Of a stretch of DNA of 46,909 bases, positions 33,261 through 40,881 are shown one piece after another. The translations under genes and the position numbers were made by a program. A model generated the notes under the pieces. The model saw nothing but the letters and a program-made list of their open reading frames with translations, had not been told where the DNA came from and did not search any database. Source of the DNA: Nocardia carnea (GTDB taxonomy: Bacteria; Actinomycetota; Actinomycetes; Mycobacteriales; Mycobacteriaceae). The stretch spans positions 1 to 46,909 of the forward strand of contig NZ_JARWPM010000077.1 in the NCBI RefSeq assembly GCF_029869215.1, written 5' to 3'. How positions within the stretch are numbered: position 1 is the first letter of the stretch; each line of letters opens with the position of its first letter.

Positions 33261-33401
33261 TCCCCGCGCTCCGCGGACAGAACTCGCGCATTCGGGATAG
33301 TCACCACCCGCGCGGCCGCGTGATCATGACTGTGCTGATCGGAAAAGCAGCTCGGACCGGGCATTTCGGCTCCGTTCCGATCGTTTTGCGAAGGGACAAT
33401 C

Positions 33402-33785
33402 ATGTATTCACTCGCACTGCCGCGCCTCCGTGTTGCCGTCGCGGCGGCGGCCGTCCTCACGTTCGCCGGTTACGGGGCGGCCGTCTCCCCCGCGCCGGCC
33501 GCGGCGGCGTACAACTGCCCGGGCGGGCTGTTCTGCGGCTTCGACAGTCCCGGCGGAGAGAATATGTTCGTACAGGTCAACTCGGAATGCCTACTGCACG
33601 ATATCGGCAGCGGAGGTAAAGGTGACCGGCTGACCTCGTACTGGAATCGCACCGGCAAAACCGTCGGCATCTACAACTGGACCGGGGTGCGGTGGCAACT
33701 CCTCGCCTCGGTACCCGACAACGGCCGGGGAAATATGCCCGCGGGCACGGACAACCAGACCGACGCGTTGAAGGTCTGCGATTAG
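33402..33785 (+). CDS. Secreted peptidase inhibitor family I36 protein
   Basis: The 127-aa product has a Sec signal peptide (hydrophobic core VAVAAAAVLTFAGYGAAV, likely cleavage after the PAAAA stretch near residue 36). The mature part has four Cys (CPGGLFC, SEC, KVC) and the pattern CPGGLFCGFDSPGGENMF ... SYWNRTGKTVGIYNWTG typical of the I36 (SMPI-like) crystallin-fold inhibitors of actinomycetes. AAGGG lies upstream of the ATG. It stands alone and is followed by a terminator. Confidence 0.88.
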   Translation: MYSLALPRLRVAVAAAAVLTFAGYGAAVSPAPAAAAYNCPGGLFCGFDSPGGENMFVQVNSECLLHDIGSGGKGDRLTSYWNRTGKTVGIYNWTGVRWQLLASVPDNGRGNMPAGTDNQTDALKVCD

Positions 33786-33804
33786 CTCCCGCCTCCGCCG
33801 GCCG

Positions 33805-33836
33805 GTGGGTGGTGCGCCGCGGGTCGCATCACCCAC
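33805..33836 (+). terminator. Hairpin terminator after the I36 gene
   Basis: GTGGGTGGTGCG pairs with CGCATCACCCAC over 12 positions with one G-U pair, around an 8-nt loop, 20 nt past the stop codon. Confidence 0.75.
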
Positions 33837-33872
33837 ACGGTGGTTCCCGGCGAACCAACCGCTCCCGGGCGC

Positions 33873-33878
33873 TACCGT
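33873..33878 (+). promoter_or_regulatory. -10 box TACCGT of the FAD-linked oxidase gene, leaderless
   Basis: TACCGT fits TANNNT and ends 6 nt before GTG 33885. The sequence GCTACCGT also occurs at 16303, ahead of the DUF3558 gene. Confidence 0.5.
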
Positions 33879-33884
33879 GGCGAC

Positions 33885-35243
33885 GTGGACCTGCGCGCAT
33901 TGATCGACTCGCTGCCCGACGGCGCTGTGCTCACCGACCCCGATATCATCGCCGGGTATCGGCAGGACCGGGCCCTGGACCCCGGTGCCGGCACCCCGGC
34001 CGCTGTGGTCCGGGCCACCGGGACCACGGATGTGCGGGAAACCCTGCGCTGGGCCGATACGCACCGCGTTCCGGTGGTGCCGCGGGGCGCGGGATCGGGT
34101 CTCTCCGGTGGCGCCACCGCGCTGGACGGCGGCATCGTGCTGAGCACCGAGCGGATGCGCGATATCCGGATCGACCCGGTCACCCGGACGGCCGTGGTCC
34201 AGCCGGGGCTGCTCAACGCGGAGGTGAAACGGGCCGCCGCGGAGCACGGGCTGTGGTACCCGCCGGACCCGTCCTCGTTCGAGATCTGCTCGATCGGCGG
34301 TAACGCCGCCACCAACGCCGGTGGCCTGTGCTGTGTGAAATACGGTGTGACCACCGATTACATCCTCGGTATGGAGGTTGTGCTCGCCGACGGCAGCGTG
34401 GTGCGGCTGGGCGGTCCGCGGTTGAAGGATTCGGCCGGGTTGTCGCTGACCAAGATGTTCGTCGGCAGCGAGGGCACCCTCGGCGTGATCACCGAACTCA
34501 CCCTGCGCCTGCTGCCCGCACAGCCCGCGCAGTGCACCGTGGTCGCCTCGTTCGGCACGCTCACCGCCGCCGTCGAGGCCATTCTCGCCATCACCGGGAC
34601 CCTGCGGCCGGCCATGCTCGAGTTCATGGATTCCGTCGCGATCAACGCGGTGGAGGACGAGATGCGGATGGGGCTCGACCGCGGGGCCGCGGCACTGCTG
34701 GTCGCCCGGTCCGACGCCCCCGGGGAACACGCCGCGCAGGAAGCGCGGACGATGCTGGAGGCCTGCCGGGCCGCGGGTGCGACCGAGGTCTTCGAAACCG
34801 CCGACCCCGAGGAAGGCGAAGCCTTCACTGCGGCCCGCCGGTTCGCGATCCCGGCGGTCGAGCGACTCGGCCGGCTGCTGCTGGAGGATGTCGGAGTGCC
34901 GCTTCCGCGACTCGGTGACCTGGTCACCGGGGTTGCCGAAATCGCCCGGCGCAATGCGGTCACGGTATCGGTGATCGCGCATGCCGGCGACGGCAACACC
35001 CATCCGCTGATCGTCCACGACCCCGACGACCACGACGAAACCGCACGCGCGCATCGCGCCTTCGGCGAGATCATGGACCTGGCCATCACCCTCGGCGGCA
35101 CCATCACGGGCGAGCACGGAGTCGGACGGTTGAAGAAGGCCTGGCTCCCCGATCAGCTCGGTCCCGACGTGATGGCGCTGACCCGCCGGATCAAGGACGC
35201 GCTCGACCCGAACGGCATCCTCAACCCCGGCGCGGTGCTCTGA
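33885..35243 (+). CDS. FAD-binding oxidoreductase (GlcD/D-lactate dehydrogenase type)
   Basis: The 452-aa product belongs to the VAO/FAD_binding_4 family with an FAD-oxidase C-terminal domain. Features are VVPRGAGSGLSGGATALDGGIVL (cited in part), WYPPDPSS, GGNAATNAGGLCCVKYGVT, SEGTLGVITELTLRLLP, then HAGDGNTHPL and the C-terminal GEHGVGRLKK. It oxidises a 2-hydroxy acid such as glycolate or D-lactate; the physiological acceptor is unknown. No GlcE/GlcF partner follows, so it may work alone. GTG 33885 is preferred because of the leaderless promoter and alignment with the family start. Confidence 0.93.
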   Translation: MDLRALIDSLPDGAVLTDPDIIAGYRQDRALDPGAGTPAAVVRATGTTDVRETLRWADTHRVPVVPRGAGSGLSGGATALDGGIVLSTERMRDIRIDPVTRTAVVQPGLLNAEVKRAAAEHGLWYPPDPSSFEICSIGGNAATNAGGLCCVKYGVTTDYILGMEVVLADGSVVRLGGPRLKDSAGLSLTKMFVGSEGTLGVITELTLRLLPAQPAQCTVVASFGTLTAAVEAILAITGTLRPAMLEFMDSVAINAVEDEMRMGLDRGAAALLVARSDAPGEHAAQEARTMLEACRAAGATEVFETADPEEGEAFTAARRFAIPAVERLGRLLLEDVGVPLPRLGDLVTGVAEIARRNAVTVSVIAHAGDGNTHPLIVHDPDDHDETARAHRAFGEIMDLAITLGGTITGEHGVGRLKKAWLPDQLGPDVMALTRRIKDALDPNGILNPGAVL

Positions 35244-35336
35244 CGACCGGTCCGGACAAACCGTAGGTCAGCAGACACCGCCCGTCTCGTGCGTCATCGG
35301 GCCACGGACGCGGCGGACGATCCACGATGCACGCGC

Positions 35337-35375
35337 CCGCCCGCACCGTCTTCGGAACAAACCCGGTGCGGGCGG
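35337..35375 (+). terminator. Long hairpin between the FAD oxidase and GNAT genes
   Basis: CCGCCCGCACCG pairs perfectly with CGGTGCGGGCGG (12 bp) around a 15-nt loop. It starts 94 nt after the oxidase stop and ends 14 nt before GTG 35390. It may terminate the upstream transcript or attenuate the downstream gene. Confidence 0.6.
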
Positions 35376-35389
35376 CCGTTCCATTGAAA

Positions 35390-35677
35390 GTGAGCACCGA
35401 ACTCCGACACAATGCCGACGACACCCGCTTCGAGATCTATCTCGACGGCGCGCTGGCCGGCTATGCCGATTACGCGGAAACCGACAGTCCGAAGGTCCGC
35501 AACTTCCACCACACGATCACCTTCCCGGAATTCCGGGGACGCGGGGTGGCGGGGCAGGTGGTGAAGTACGCGCTCGACGAGACCCGGGCGGCGGGTTACT
35601 CGGTCCTCGCCACCTGCTGGTACGTGGACGAGTACATCGGTAAGCACCCGGAATACGCCGACCTGGTCCACCGCTGA
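35390..35677 (+). CDS. GNAT-like N-acetyltransferase (YjdJ/GCN5-related small type)
   Basis: The 95-aa product matches the small GCN5-related family: FEIYLDGALAGYADYAE, HHTITFPEFRGRGVAGQVVKYALDETRAAGYSVLATCWYVDEYIGKHPEY (cited in part), with the acetyl-CoA loop RGRGVAG. Such proteins lack part of the full GNAT fold; their substrate is unknown. GTG 35390 is chosen because an ATG at 35327 would place the strong hairpin inside the coding part and add 21 residues unlike the family. TTG 35384 is another possibility. Confidence 0.85.
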   Translation: MSTELRHNADDTRFEIYLDGALAGYADYAETDSPKVRNFHHTITFPEFRGRGVAGQVVKYALDETRAAGYSVLATCWYVDEYIGKHPEYADLVHR

Positions 35678-35683
35678 GCGGCA

Positions 35684-35712
35684 CCGGCCGACCGGGATAT
35701 GCCCGGCGCCGG
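35684..35712. terminator. Bulged hairpin between convergent GNAT and cutA genes
   Basis: The core CCGGG-ATATG-CCCGG is extended by six more pairs after two single-base bulges, giving 11 pairs in the 43-bp convergent gap. Confidence 0.45.
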
Positions 35713-35720
35713 CCGGCCGA

Positions 35721-36047
35721 TCAGCTCGCCGTCTCGGTCCGGATCCACTCCCCGTACGCGGGGTTGACCCCGACCACCGGCACCGCCACCACCTGCGGCA
35801 CCTCATCGGGGTGCTCGGCGTTGGCGCGTTCGATGATCGCGGCGATATGCGACGCCTGGGTGTGCAGCACCACCACCGCTTCGGACGCGTCCTCCACCTC
35901 CCCCTCCCACCGGTAGATCGACCGGACTTCCGGGTGGATGTTCCCGCAGGCCGCCAGCCGGTCGTCCACCAGCCGGCGGGTGAACTCCACCAGCCATTCT
36001 TCGTCGGGCCCGCTGATGGTCACGTCCACAAGATCGATATCGCTCAC
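35721..36047 (-). CDS. cutA: Divalent-cation tolerance protein CutA
   Basis: The 108-aa product has the CutA1 pattern: LVDVTISGPDEEWLVEFTRRLVDDRLAACGNI, IRS/VRSIYRWEGEVEDASEAVVVLHT and QVVAVPVVGVNPAYGEWI (each cited in part). CutA forms a stable PII-like trimer. Its proposed role in copper tolerance is debated. GTG 36047 gives the normal length; the frame is open to 36098. Confidence 0.93.
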   Translation of the reverse strand: MSDIDLVDVTISGPDEEWLVEFTRRLVDDRLAACGNIHPEVRSIYRWEGEVEDASEAVVVLHTQASHIAAIIERANAEHPDEVPQVVAVPVVGVNPAYGEWIRTETAS

Positions 36048-36251
36048 CGGTACATGATCCACGAGGCCGTCCGATACCGCCGGGTGGACCCGGCTCACCG
36101 GGGTGCCGGGCCCGGAACGAGGCGCTCACCCTGGGCCGCGCTGCCGAGCCCCGGGTCGGCGACATCATCCATCGCCGATACGCTGACGTCCATGTCGGGA
36201 ACAGTACCCAAGATGTCGTTTCCGACACTTCTTGCCGAGGCGGATCGGGCC

Positions 36252-36257
36252 TACTGT
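36252..36257 (+). promoter_or_regulatory. -10 box TACTGT before the 238-aa hypothetical gene, leaderless
   Basis: TACTGT fits TANNNT and ends 6 nt before ATG 36264. It decides the start in favour of 36264 over ATG 36192. Confidence 0.45.
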
Positions 36258-36263
36258 CCCCTT

Positions 36264-36980
36264 ATGAACGGTCACATCTGTCCAGACCTCGGCGACCTAC
36301 CACCGTTCCCGCGGCTGTGGGCCCGCTGGACGGTCATCGCGGCAGCGTTCGCTGCGGCGCGCCGACCGCGCGGACCGCGGATTCTGCCGTTGCTGGGCTG
36401 GTTCGACAACGGCTTCGGCGGCGGGGCCGTTGTGCATGTCCTGCCCGGTGGCCGGGCGGCGCTCTGGGGTGAGATCAGAACCGCCGACGCGCCGGGTGCG
36501 GTCGTAGCCCCATTCGGCTACCGGTGGGAGAACGACCGCTGGCACCAGGCCGAACCATTTGCCTGCGACCATCGGTCGGCGGCATTGCCGGATCTCTGGA
36601 GCACCGACGAAACCATCTACGGTGTCACGGCCGCTCTGGGCGGCGACGCCGAACAGCGCCGCGCGGCGGTGCGGGCGATACTGCATGCCGCAGAGGCCGG
36701 TAGCGTGCCGCGAACACTGATCACCGAGGCGTTCGGTGCTCCCGAATTCGATGCCGGATTCGCGACCAGCCAGTTCGCGATGGCCGGAATCCTCGCGGCC
36801 GGCCCCGCCGGATCGCCGCCCGCCTCGGCCCCCGGTGGTGATTCCCCCCGCACCTCGCTACCTGCCCCGTGGGGCTCGGCGAGACTGCCCGGACAGCATA
36901 TGCCGACCATGCGTCGCACGGGCCCCGCGAGCCGCGTTCCCGCGCTGCACGGACCGATGCGCTACTGCCACCCCGGATAG
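36264..36980 (+). CDS. Hypothetical protein, 238 aa
   Basis: I do not recognise a family. The first ~185 residues look folded (LPPFPRLWARWTVIAAAFAAARRPRGPRILPLLGWFDNGFGGG cited in part; then a WENDRWHQAE segment and a helical AEQRRAAVRAILHAAEAG). The last ~50 are Pro/Ser/Arg-rich and probably disordered. There is no signal peptide; one hydrophobic segment (VIAAAFAAA) is too short for a membrane helix. It converges with the helix-turn-helix gene (16-bp gap). The frame is open far upstream through cutA on the other strand, which I treat as an artefact. Confidence 0.7.
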   Translation: MNGHICPDLGDLPPFPRLWARWTVIAAAFAAARRPRGPRILPLLGWFDNGFGGGAVVHVLPGGRAALWGEIRTADAPGAVVAPFGYRWENDRWHQAEPFACDHRSAALPDLWSTDETIYGVTAALGGDAEQRRAAVRAILHAAEAGSVPRTLITEAFGAPEFDAGFATSQFAMAGILAAGPAGSPPASAPGGDSPRTSLPAPWGSARLPGQHMPTMRRTGPASRVPALHGPMRYCHPG

Positions 36981-36996
36981 TTCCGGGTGCCCGGGT

Positions 36997-37824
36997 TCAC
37001 TCCCGTTTCGTGAACGGCCCGGCGACAGCGCGACTCCCGGTGACCGCCCCCTCGGAGTCGATATCGCATTCGATGACCGCGCTGGTCGACCGGGCCGACG
37101 GTTCGTAGAGCTCGGAAACGTTGCCGTCCAGCCAATGCGCGACACCGTGCGATCCGGCGCTCGTCACACCCGCGATCTGCACGATTACGCGACCCTCTTC
37201 TTCGCGACGGCCGAGGAACCCGATATCGGTCGTCGCGCCGGCGGCACCGGGCGAGGTGTACCGCTGCCCCGTGGCCTTGTCGACCAAACACCATTCACCG
37301 TTGATCTTTTCGAGGCTCAGCGCTTCGTCGTCGGCCAGCAGGTCCCGCGCCAGCGGGGCCGCGCCGGGTTCGCAGATCACCACCGCGTCGCCGGGCGGTA
37401 CCTCGTCGGAATCGGGGTCGATTTCGAATCGCGAAGACACCAGCGAAAGCCGGGCCAGCACCTGCTCGACGAGCTTCTGGGCCGCTCGGTCGTTGGCTTC
37501 GTCGGCGGGGCCGGATCGGCCCTCCCCGGCCGCATCTCGGCGGGGCACTCCGATCGCGACCGGGCCGACGCCGAAGAAGGCGCGTTCGGCCGGGGGCGCA
37601 CCCGATTTGATCTGACTGATCCGGCCCTTGGTGATGCCGAGTAGTTCCGCTATTTCCGTATAGCTCAGGCCATTCCGGTGCGCTTCTTCGATCGCTTCCT
37701 TGCGCAGCCGCGCCAGCTCGGCGGCCCGCTGCTGGTACAGCGTGATCAGTTCGGTCGCCCGCCGGCCACGCCGTATCGGATCCGGCTCGGAACGGACCTG
37801 CTCGAACTCGCCTGCGCCACCCAC
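36997..37824 (-). CDS. Helix-turn-helix DNA-binding protein of unknown family, 275 aa
   Basis: Residues 53-74 form a clear helix-turn-helix (LSYTEIAELLGITKGRISQIK) of the sigma-70 region 4/LuxR-like type, preceded by a long helix (TELITLYQQRAAELARLRKEAIEEAH, cited in part). The remaining 200 residues have no domain I know: an acidic region with VVICEPGAAPLARDLLADDEAL, a GEWCLVDKATGQRYT strand pair and VIVQIAGVTSAGSHGVAHWL, resembling a sensor or ligand domain. The start is GTG 37824. It is divergent from the two-gene Cys/His-rich unit, of which it may be the regulator. That link is inference from position. Confidence 0.8.
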   Translation of the reverse strand: MGGAGEFEQVRSEPDPIRRGRRATELITLYQQRAAELARLRKEAIEEAHRNGLSYTEIAELLGITKGRISQIKSGAPPAERAFFGVGPVAIGVPRRDAAGEGRSGPADEANDRAAQKLVEQVLARLSLVSSRFEIDPDSDEVPPGDAVVICEPGAAPLARDLLADDEALSLEKINGEWCLVDKATGQRYTSPGAAGATTDIGFLGRREEEGRVIVQIAGVTSAGSHGVAHWLDGNVSELYEPSARSTSAVIECDIDSEGAVTGSRAVAGPFTKRE

Positions 37825-37953
37825 GCTCTGAGTCTAGAGAGCGCCGCTTGACCGCATCAGCCGGTAGACGTAACATCCTCGTTTATCCCCCCTAAATGTT
37901 CTGCGATTCTCTTCTGACCCACAGGTTTAGGAAGCATAAATCAGCACTCGATC

Positions 37954-37981
37954 GCCCGCGTACCCATTCCGGTACGCGGGC
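37954..37981 (+). promoter_or_regulatory. Leader hairpin upstream of the Cys/His-rich operon
   Basis: GCCCGCGTACC/GGTACGCGGGC is a perfect 11-bp stem with a 6-nt loop, ending 31 nt before ATG 38013 and 19 nt before its SD (GAGGT). An AT-rich stretch with CATAAAT (37935-37941) just before it could be the -10 region, which would put the hairpin at the extreme 5' end of the mRNA. Confidence 0.6.
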
Positions 37982-38012
37982 TCCGGCGAACCACGAAATA
38001 CGAGGTCAACCG

Positions 38013-38189
38013 ATGAACCACGATCGTCCCCGCCTGCCCTCCCGACCCGCCACCAACCGCGCCATGGCCGCGACGCTGCGCCTGTGGCACCTCGGTGAAT
38101 GCTGCGACCCGGTGATCCAGGCCCGCGTCGCCGCGGGCCTACGCGAACTACCCCCGCCCTCCCCCGGCACCGGCCCCGGAACCCACTGA
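38013..38189 (+). CDS. Small hypothetical protein, 58 aa
   Basis: The product is Pro/Arg-rich at both ends with one central helix (TNRAMAATLRLWHLGECC) carrying adjacent cysteines, then QARVAAGLRELPPPSPGTG. I know no family. The start has GAGGT 7 nt upstream. It is 16 bp before the Cys/His-rich gene and almost certainly in the same operon. It might be a small partner or antagonist of that protein. Confidence 0.65.
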   Translation: MNHDRPRLPSRPATNRAMAATLRLWHLGECCDPVIQARVAAGLRELPPPSPGTGPGTH

Positions 38190-38205
38190 GCGCGGAGGAC
38201 AGCCG

Positions 38206-38673
38206 ATGACACACCGGCGCGAACGAGTCTGCCACTGCGCGAACGAGCCCTGGATCCACCGCGGAATGCTCTTTCCCACCGCCGTTCCCGGGCGTTACCG
38301 CTGCCCGGAAACGCTGCACTGCCTACACGGCACCACCCTGCAGCACGGGCGCATCGCCGACCACTGGCGCAACGTACCCGGCGAATGCCCCTGGGTCGGA
38401 ACGAAAGTCACCGAGTATCCACGCTGCACCTGCGGCCGGGGCCCGTGGATAAAACTGCGCCACCTACGCCTGTTCCTCCGTAAGAACCTCACCGGCCCGG
38501 TGGTCTCCCTCTCCTGCCCAGGCCTGTGTCCCGGCCCCCACGTCGCCGTCCACGACCACCACATCTGCGATCACCCCCGCGACCACCACACCACTTGCCC
38601 GTGGTCCGGCACCAGAATCGCCCCGATCGGCACCGCCCCACCCCTGTTCGTCCCGAACCCGCCCGCGCCGTGA
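38206..38673 (+). CDS. Cys/His-rich protein with internal duplication, 155 aa
   Basis: I do not recognise the family. The protein has 11 Cys and 15 His in 155 residues. Two halves look alike: C33-P-x4-C39 ... C61-PWVGTKV and C104-P-x2-C108 ... C131-PWSGTRI, with 28 and 27 residues between the first Cys and the CPW motif. Between them lie C74 and C76 (RCTCGRGPWIKLRHLRLF). This pattern suggests two zinc-binding (or other metal-binding) modules. There is no signal peptide. The SD GGAGGAC is clear. It is the second gene of a two-gene unit behind a leader hairpin. Confidence 0.75.
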   Translation: MTHRRERVCHCANEPWIHRGMLFPTAVPGRYRCPETLHCLHGTTLQHGRIADHWRNVPGECPWVGTKVTEYPRCTCGRGPWIKLRHLRLFLRKNLTGPVVSLSCPGLCPGPHVAVHDHHICDHPRDHHTTCPWSGTRIAPIGTAPPLFVPNPPAP

Positions 38674-38783
38674 ATCATTCGGCCGAACGAGCCGCAGCGG
38701 AGTCGGCGTTTCCCTTCGGCGGGCGGGGAGTCACCGAGCGGATGACGTCCTTCACCCCCCCAGGTGGCATTCGGCGAGAAGCC

Positions 38784-38815
38784 CGCCCGGCCCGGCATGG
38801 AGCCGTGGCCGGGCG
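38784..38815 (-). terminator. Hairpin terminator of fadE25
   Basis: CGCCCGGCCCGGC pairs with GCCG-T-GGCCGGGCG through 13 pairs and one bulged T, around a 5-nt loop. It begins 53 nt past the fadE25 stop and may also serve the convergent Cys/His-rich gene. Confidence 0.7.
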
Positions 38816-38868
38816 GCCGCCCGAGCGGGCATCCCGGGCCGCCGTCCGAACGCCACGATCCGGAAGAA

Positions 38869-40029
38869 CTATCCCTTGAGCAGGGCGCGGGACATGACGA
38901 CCCGCTGGATCTGGTTGGTGCCCTCGTAGATCTGGGTGATCTTGGCGTCGCGCATCATCCGTTCCACCGGGAAATCGGTGGTGTAGCCGGCGCCGCCGAA
39001 CAGCTGGACCGCATTCGTGGTGACCTCCATCGCCACATCGGAGGCGAAGCATTTGGCGGCGGCGGAGATGAAGCCCAGGTTCTTCTCGCCGCGTTCGGCG
39101 CGCGCGGCGGAGGTGTAGACCATCAGCCGGGCGGCTTCGATCTTCATCGCCATATCGGCCAGCATGAACTGGGTGTTCTGGAAATCGGCGATCGGCTTGC
39201 CGAACTGTTTGCGGTCCTTGGTGTAGGCCAGGGCCGCGTCCAGAGCGCCCTGCGCCAGGCCGACGGCCTGTGCGCCGATGGTGGGGCGGGTGTGGTCGAG
39301 GGTCTGCAGGGCGGTTTTGAAACCGGTGCCGGGTTCGCCGATGATGCGGTCACCGGGGATGCGGCAGTTCTCGAAGTACAGTTCGGCGGTCGGGGAGCCC
39401 TTGATGCCGAGCTTGTGCTCGAGCGGGCCCACCACGAAGCCCTCGTCGTCCTTGTGCACCAGGAAGGCGGAGATCCCGTTGGCGCCCTTGTCGGGGTCGG
39501 TGACGGCCATCACCGTGTACCAGGACGACTTGCCGCCGTTGGTGATCCAGCATTTGGACCCGTTGAGGATCCAGTCGTCACCCTCCTGCCGGGCGCGGGT
39601 ACGCATCCCGGCCGCGTCGGACCCGGCTTCCCGCTCGGACAGCGCGTACGACGCCATCTCGCCGTTGACGATATCGGGCAGCACCTTCTGCTTGAGCTCT
39701 TCGGAGCCGTTGAGGATCATGCCCATGGTGCCGAGTTTGTTCACGGCCGGGATGAGCGAGGACGACCCGCACACCCGGGCGACTTCCTCGATGACGATGC
39801 ACGTGGCCACCGAATCGGCACCCTGCCCGCCGTAGGCCTCGGGAACGTGCACCGCGTTGAAACCGGCGGCATTCAGTGCCGCCAGTGCCTCTTCCGGGAA
39901 GCGCGCATGCTCGTCGACGTCCTTGGCGTGCGGAGCGATTTCCTTTTCACACAGGGCGCGGATGGCCGCACGCAGCTCGTCGTGGAAATCCTCGAGTTTG
40001 AACAGATCGAAATCCGGGTTTCCCGCCAT
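38869..40029 (-). CDS. fadE25: Acyl-CoA dehydrogenase, FadE25 orthologue
   Basis: The 386-aa flavoprotein matches mycobacterial FadE25 almost along its full length as I remember it (start NPDFDLFKLEDFHDE, then VATCIVIEEVARV, YALSEREAGSDAAGMRTRA, WITNGGKSSWYTVMAVTD cited in part). The catalytic glutamate is E369 in IYEGTNQIQR. It performs the FAD-dependent alpha,beta-dehydrogenation of acyl-CoAs in beta-oxidation or branched-chain catabolism. ATG 40029 has AGGAG 8 nt upstream; the longer frame to 40062 crosses the SD. The upstream gap carries TGACAC/AGTG motifs and a TATAGT box. In mycobacteria the gene adjoins purE; here a TetR and a P450 gene intervene. Confidence 0.94.
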   Translation of the reverse strand: MAGNPDFDLFKLEDFHDELRAAIRALCEKEIAPHAKDVDEHARFPEEALAALNAAGFNAVHVPEAYGGQGADSVATCIVIEEVARVCGSSSLIPAVNKLGTMGMILNGSEELKQKVLPDIVNGEMASYALSEREAGSDAAGMRTRARQEGDDWILNGSKCWITNGGKSSWYTVMAVTDPDKGANGISAFLVHKDDEGFVVGPLEHKLGIKGSPTAELYFENCRIPGDRIIGEPGTGFKTALQTLDHTRPTIGAQAVGLAQGALDAALAYTKDRKQFGKPIADFQNTQFMLADMAMKIEAARLMVYTSAARAERGEKNLGFISAAAKCFASDVAMEVTTNAVQLFGGAGYTTDFPVERMMRDAKITQIYEGTNQIQRVVMSRALLKG

Positions 40030-40068
40030 GGGTTTCACTCCTGGTTGCCGGTGCGGTGCCACTCATCG

Positions 40069-40098
40069 GCACTCGGTGTCAGATCTTCTGTCACTATA
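40069..40098 (-). promoter_or_regulatory. Promoter and operator of fadE25
   Basis: Read on the minus strand: TATAGTGACAG (40098-40088) followed by CTGACACCGAGTGC (40082-40069). The decamer TATAGTGACA is identical to 30681-30690 before the SDR gene, and TGACACYGAGTGC recurs at 40134. It is a likely TetR-controlled -10 region. Confidence 0.6.
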
Positions 40099-40133
40099 CC
40101 GCCTGCATGCCGGGCAGGGCGGCCAGGTTGATG

Positions 40134-40150
40134 GCACTCAGTGTCACTCA
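40134..40150 (-). promoter_or_regulatory. Second TGACACYGAGTGC operator copy, at the end of tetR
   Basis: On the minus strand the 17 bases TGAGTGACACTGAGTGC overlap the TetR stop codon. The core matches the copy at 40069-40081 in 12 of 13 positions, 65 bp away, so a repressor could bind both sites. Confidence 0.55.
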
Positions 40151-40848
40151 GCGGCCGTCTCTGCCAAACTACCCAGCCGGTCGTGCAGCAGTTCGGCGAC
40201 ATGCCGGGCGGGCAGATCGCGGCGGAAGACGGCGAGCACCAGCTCCTCCGCGCCGTTCATGCGACGATCACCGCGCGGAATCGCGCTCAGTTCGGCCCGC
40301 AGATCGGCGGGCCCGGCCGCCGACTCCCCCCGCACCATCCGCCGCAGCAGGTAATTGTGGGTGGCGGTTACCGCCGCCGTGAACTGCACCCGCGCCAGAT
40401 CCGAGGAATCCGGCAGCCGCTCGCGCAGGTAGTCGGTGAACAAACGCTCGTAGCGGAACACCGTCACGATCTCGCGATCGCGTAGCGCCGGGACCCGGCG
40501 CACCACGTGGTATCGGCGTTCGGCGATATCGCGCCACCGCGTGAACCGCTCGAAAACCTGGACCGCCGCCTCGCAAACCGCCTCCCACGGGTCGCCGTGC
40601 GACTGCTGCAGGAATTCCTGGGCCGCGAGCAACTGGGCCTCGTGATCGGCGAAGATCACGTCCTCTTTGGACCGGAACTGCCGGAAGAACGTGCGTCGCG
40701 AGATACCCGCCGCCTCGGCGATCTCGTCGACCGAGGTCGCTTCATATCCCTGCTCGGCGAACAAACGCAGAGCCTCGTCCACCACACCCAGCCGGAATCG
40801 GACGAGCTCGGCCCCACCTGCCCGGCGCACGGTTTCCTCGTTCTCCAT
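40144..40848 (-). CDS. TetR/AcrR family regulator, probable regulator of fadE25
   Basis: The 234-aa product has a TetR helix-turn-helix at ~40-60 (TSVDEIAEAAGISRRTFFRQF cited in part, then FRSKEDVIFADHE). The C-terminal ~160 residues form the ligand domain. Its recognition helix resembles that of the TetR at 30061 (RSFFRYF versus RTFFRQF). It lies 33 bp after the P450 gene and 114 bp before fadE25 on the same strand; repeats at 40069-40150 are likely operators. The ligand may be an acyl-CoA, by analogy to fatty-acid TetR regulators. That is inference. Confidence 0.92.
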   Translation of the reverse strand: MENEETVRRAGGAELVRFRLGVVDEALRLFAEQGYEATSVDEIAEAAGISRRTFFRQFRSKEDVIFADHEAQLLAAQEFLQQSHGDPWEAVCEAAVQVFERFTRWRDIAERRYHVVRRVPALRDREIVTVFRYERLFTDYLRERLPDSSDLARVQFTAAVTATHNYLLRRMVRGESAAGPADLRAELSAIPRGDRRMNGAEELVLAVFRRDLPARHVAELLHDRLGSLAETAAE

Positions 40849-40881
40849 AGCGCCACCGTATCGAGCGGCGGAACCGATCCG

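Noticed and set aside
35811..36263. N-terminal extension of the 238-aa hypothetical gene across cutA
   Set aside because: It is antisense to most of cutA, and a leaderless promoter box sits just before ATG 36264.
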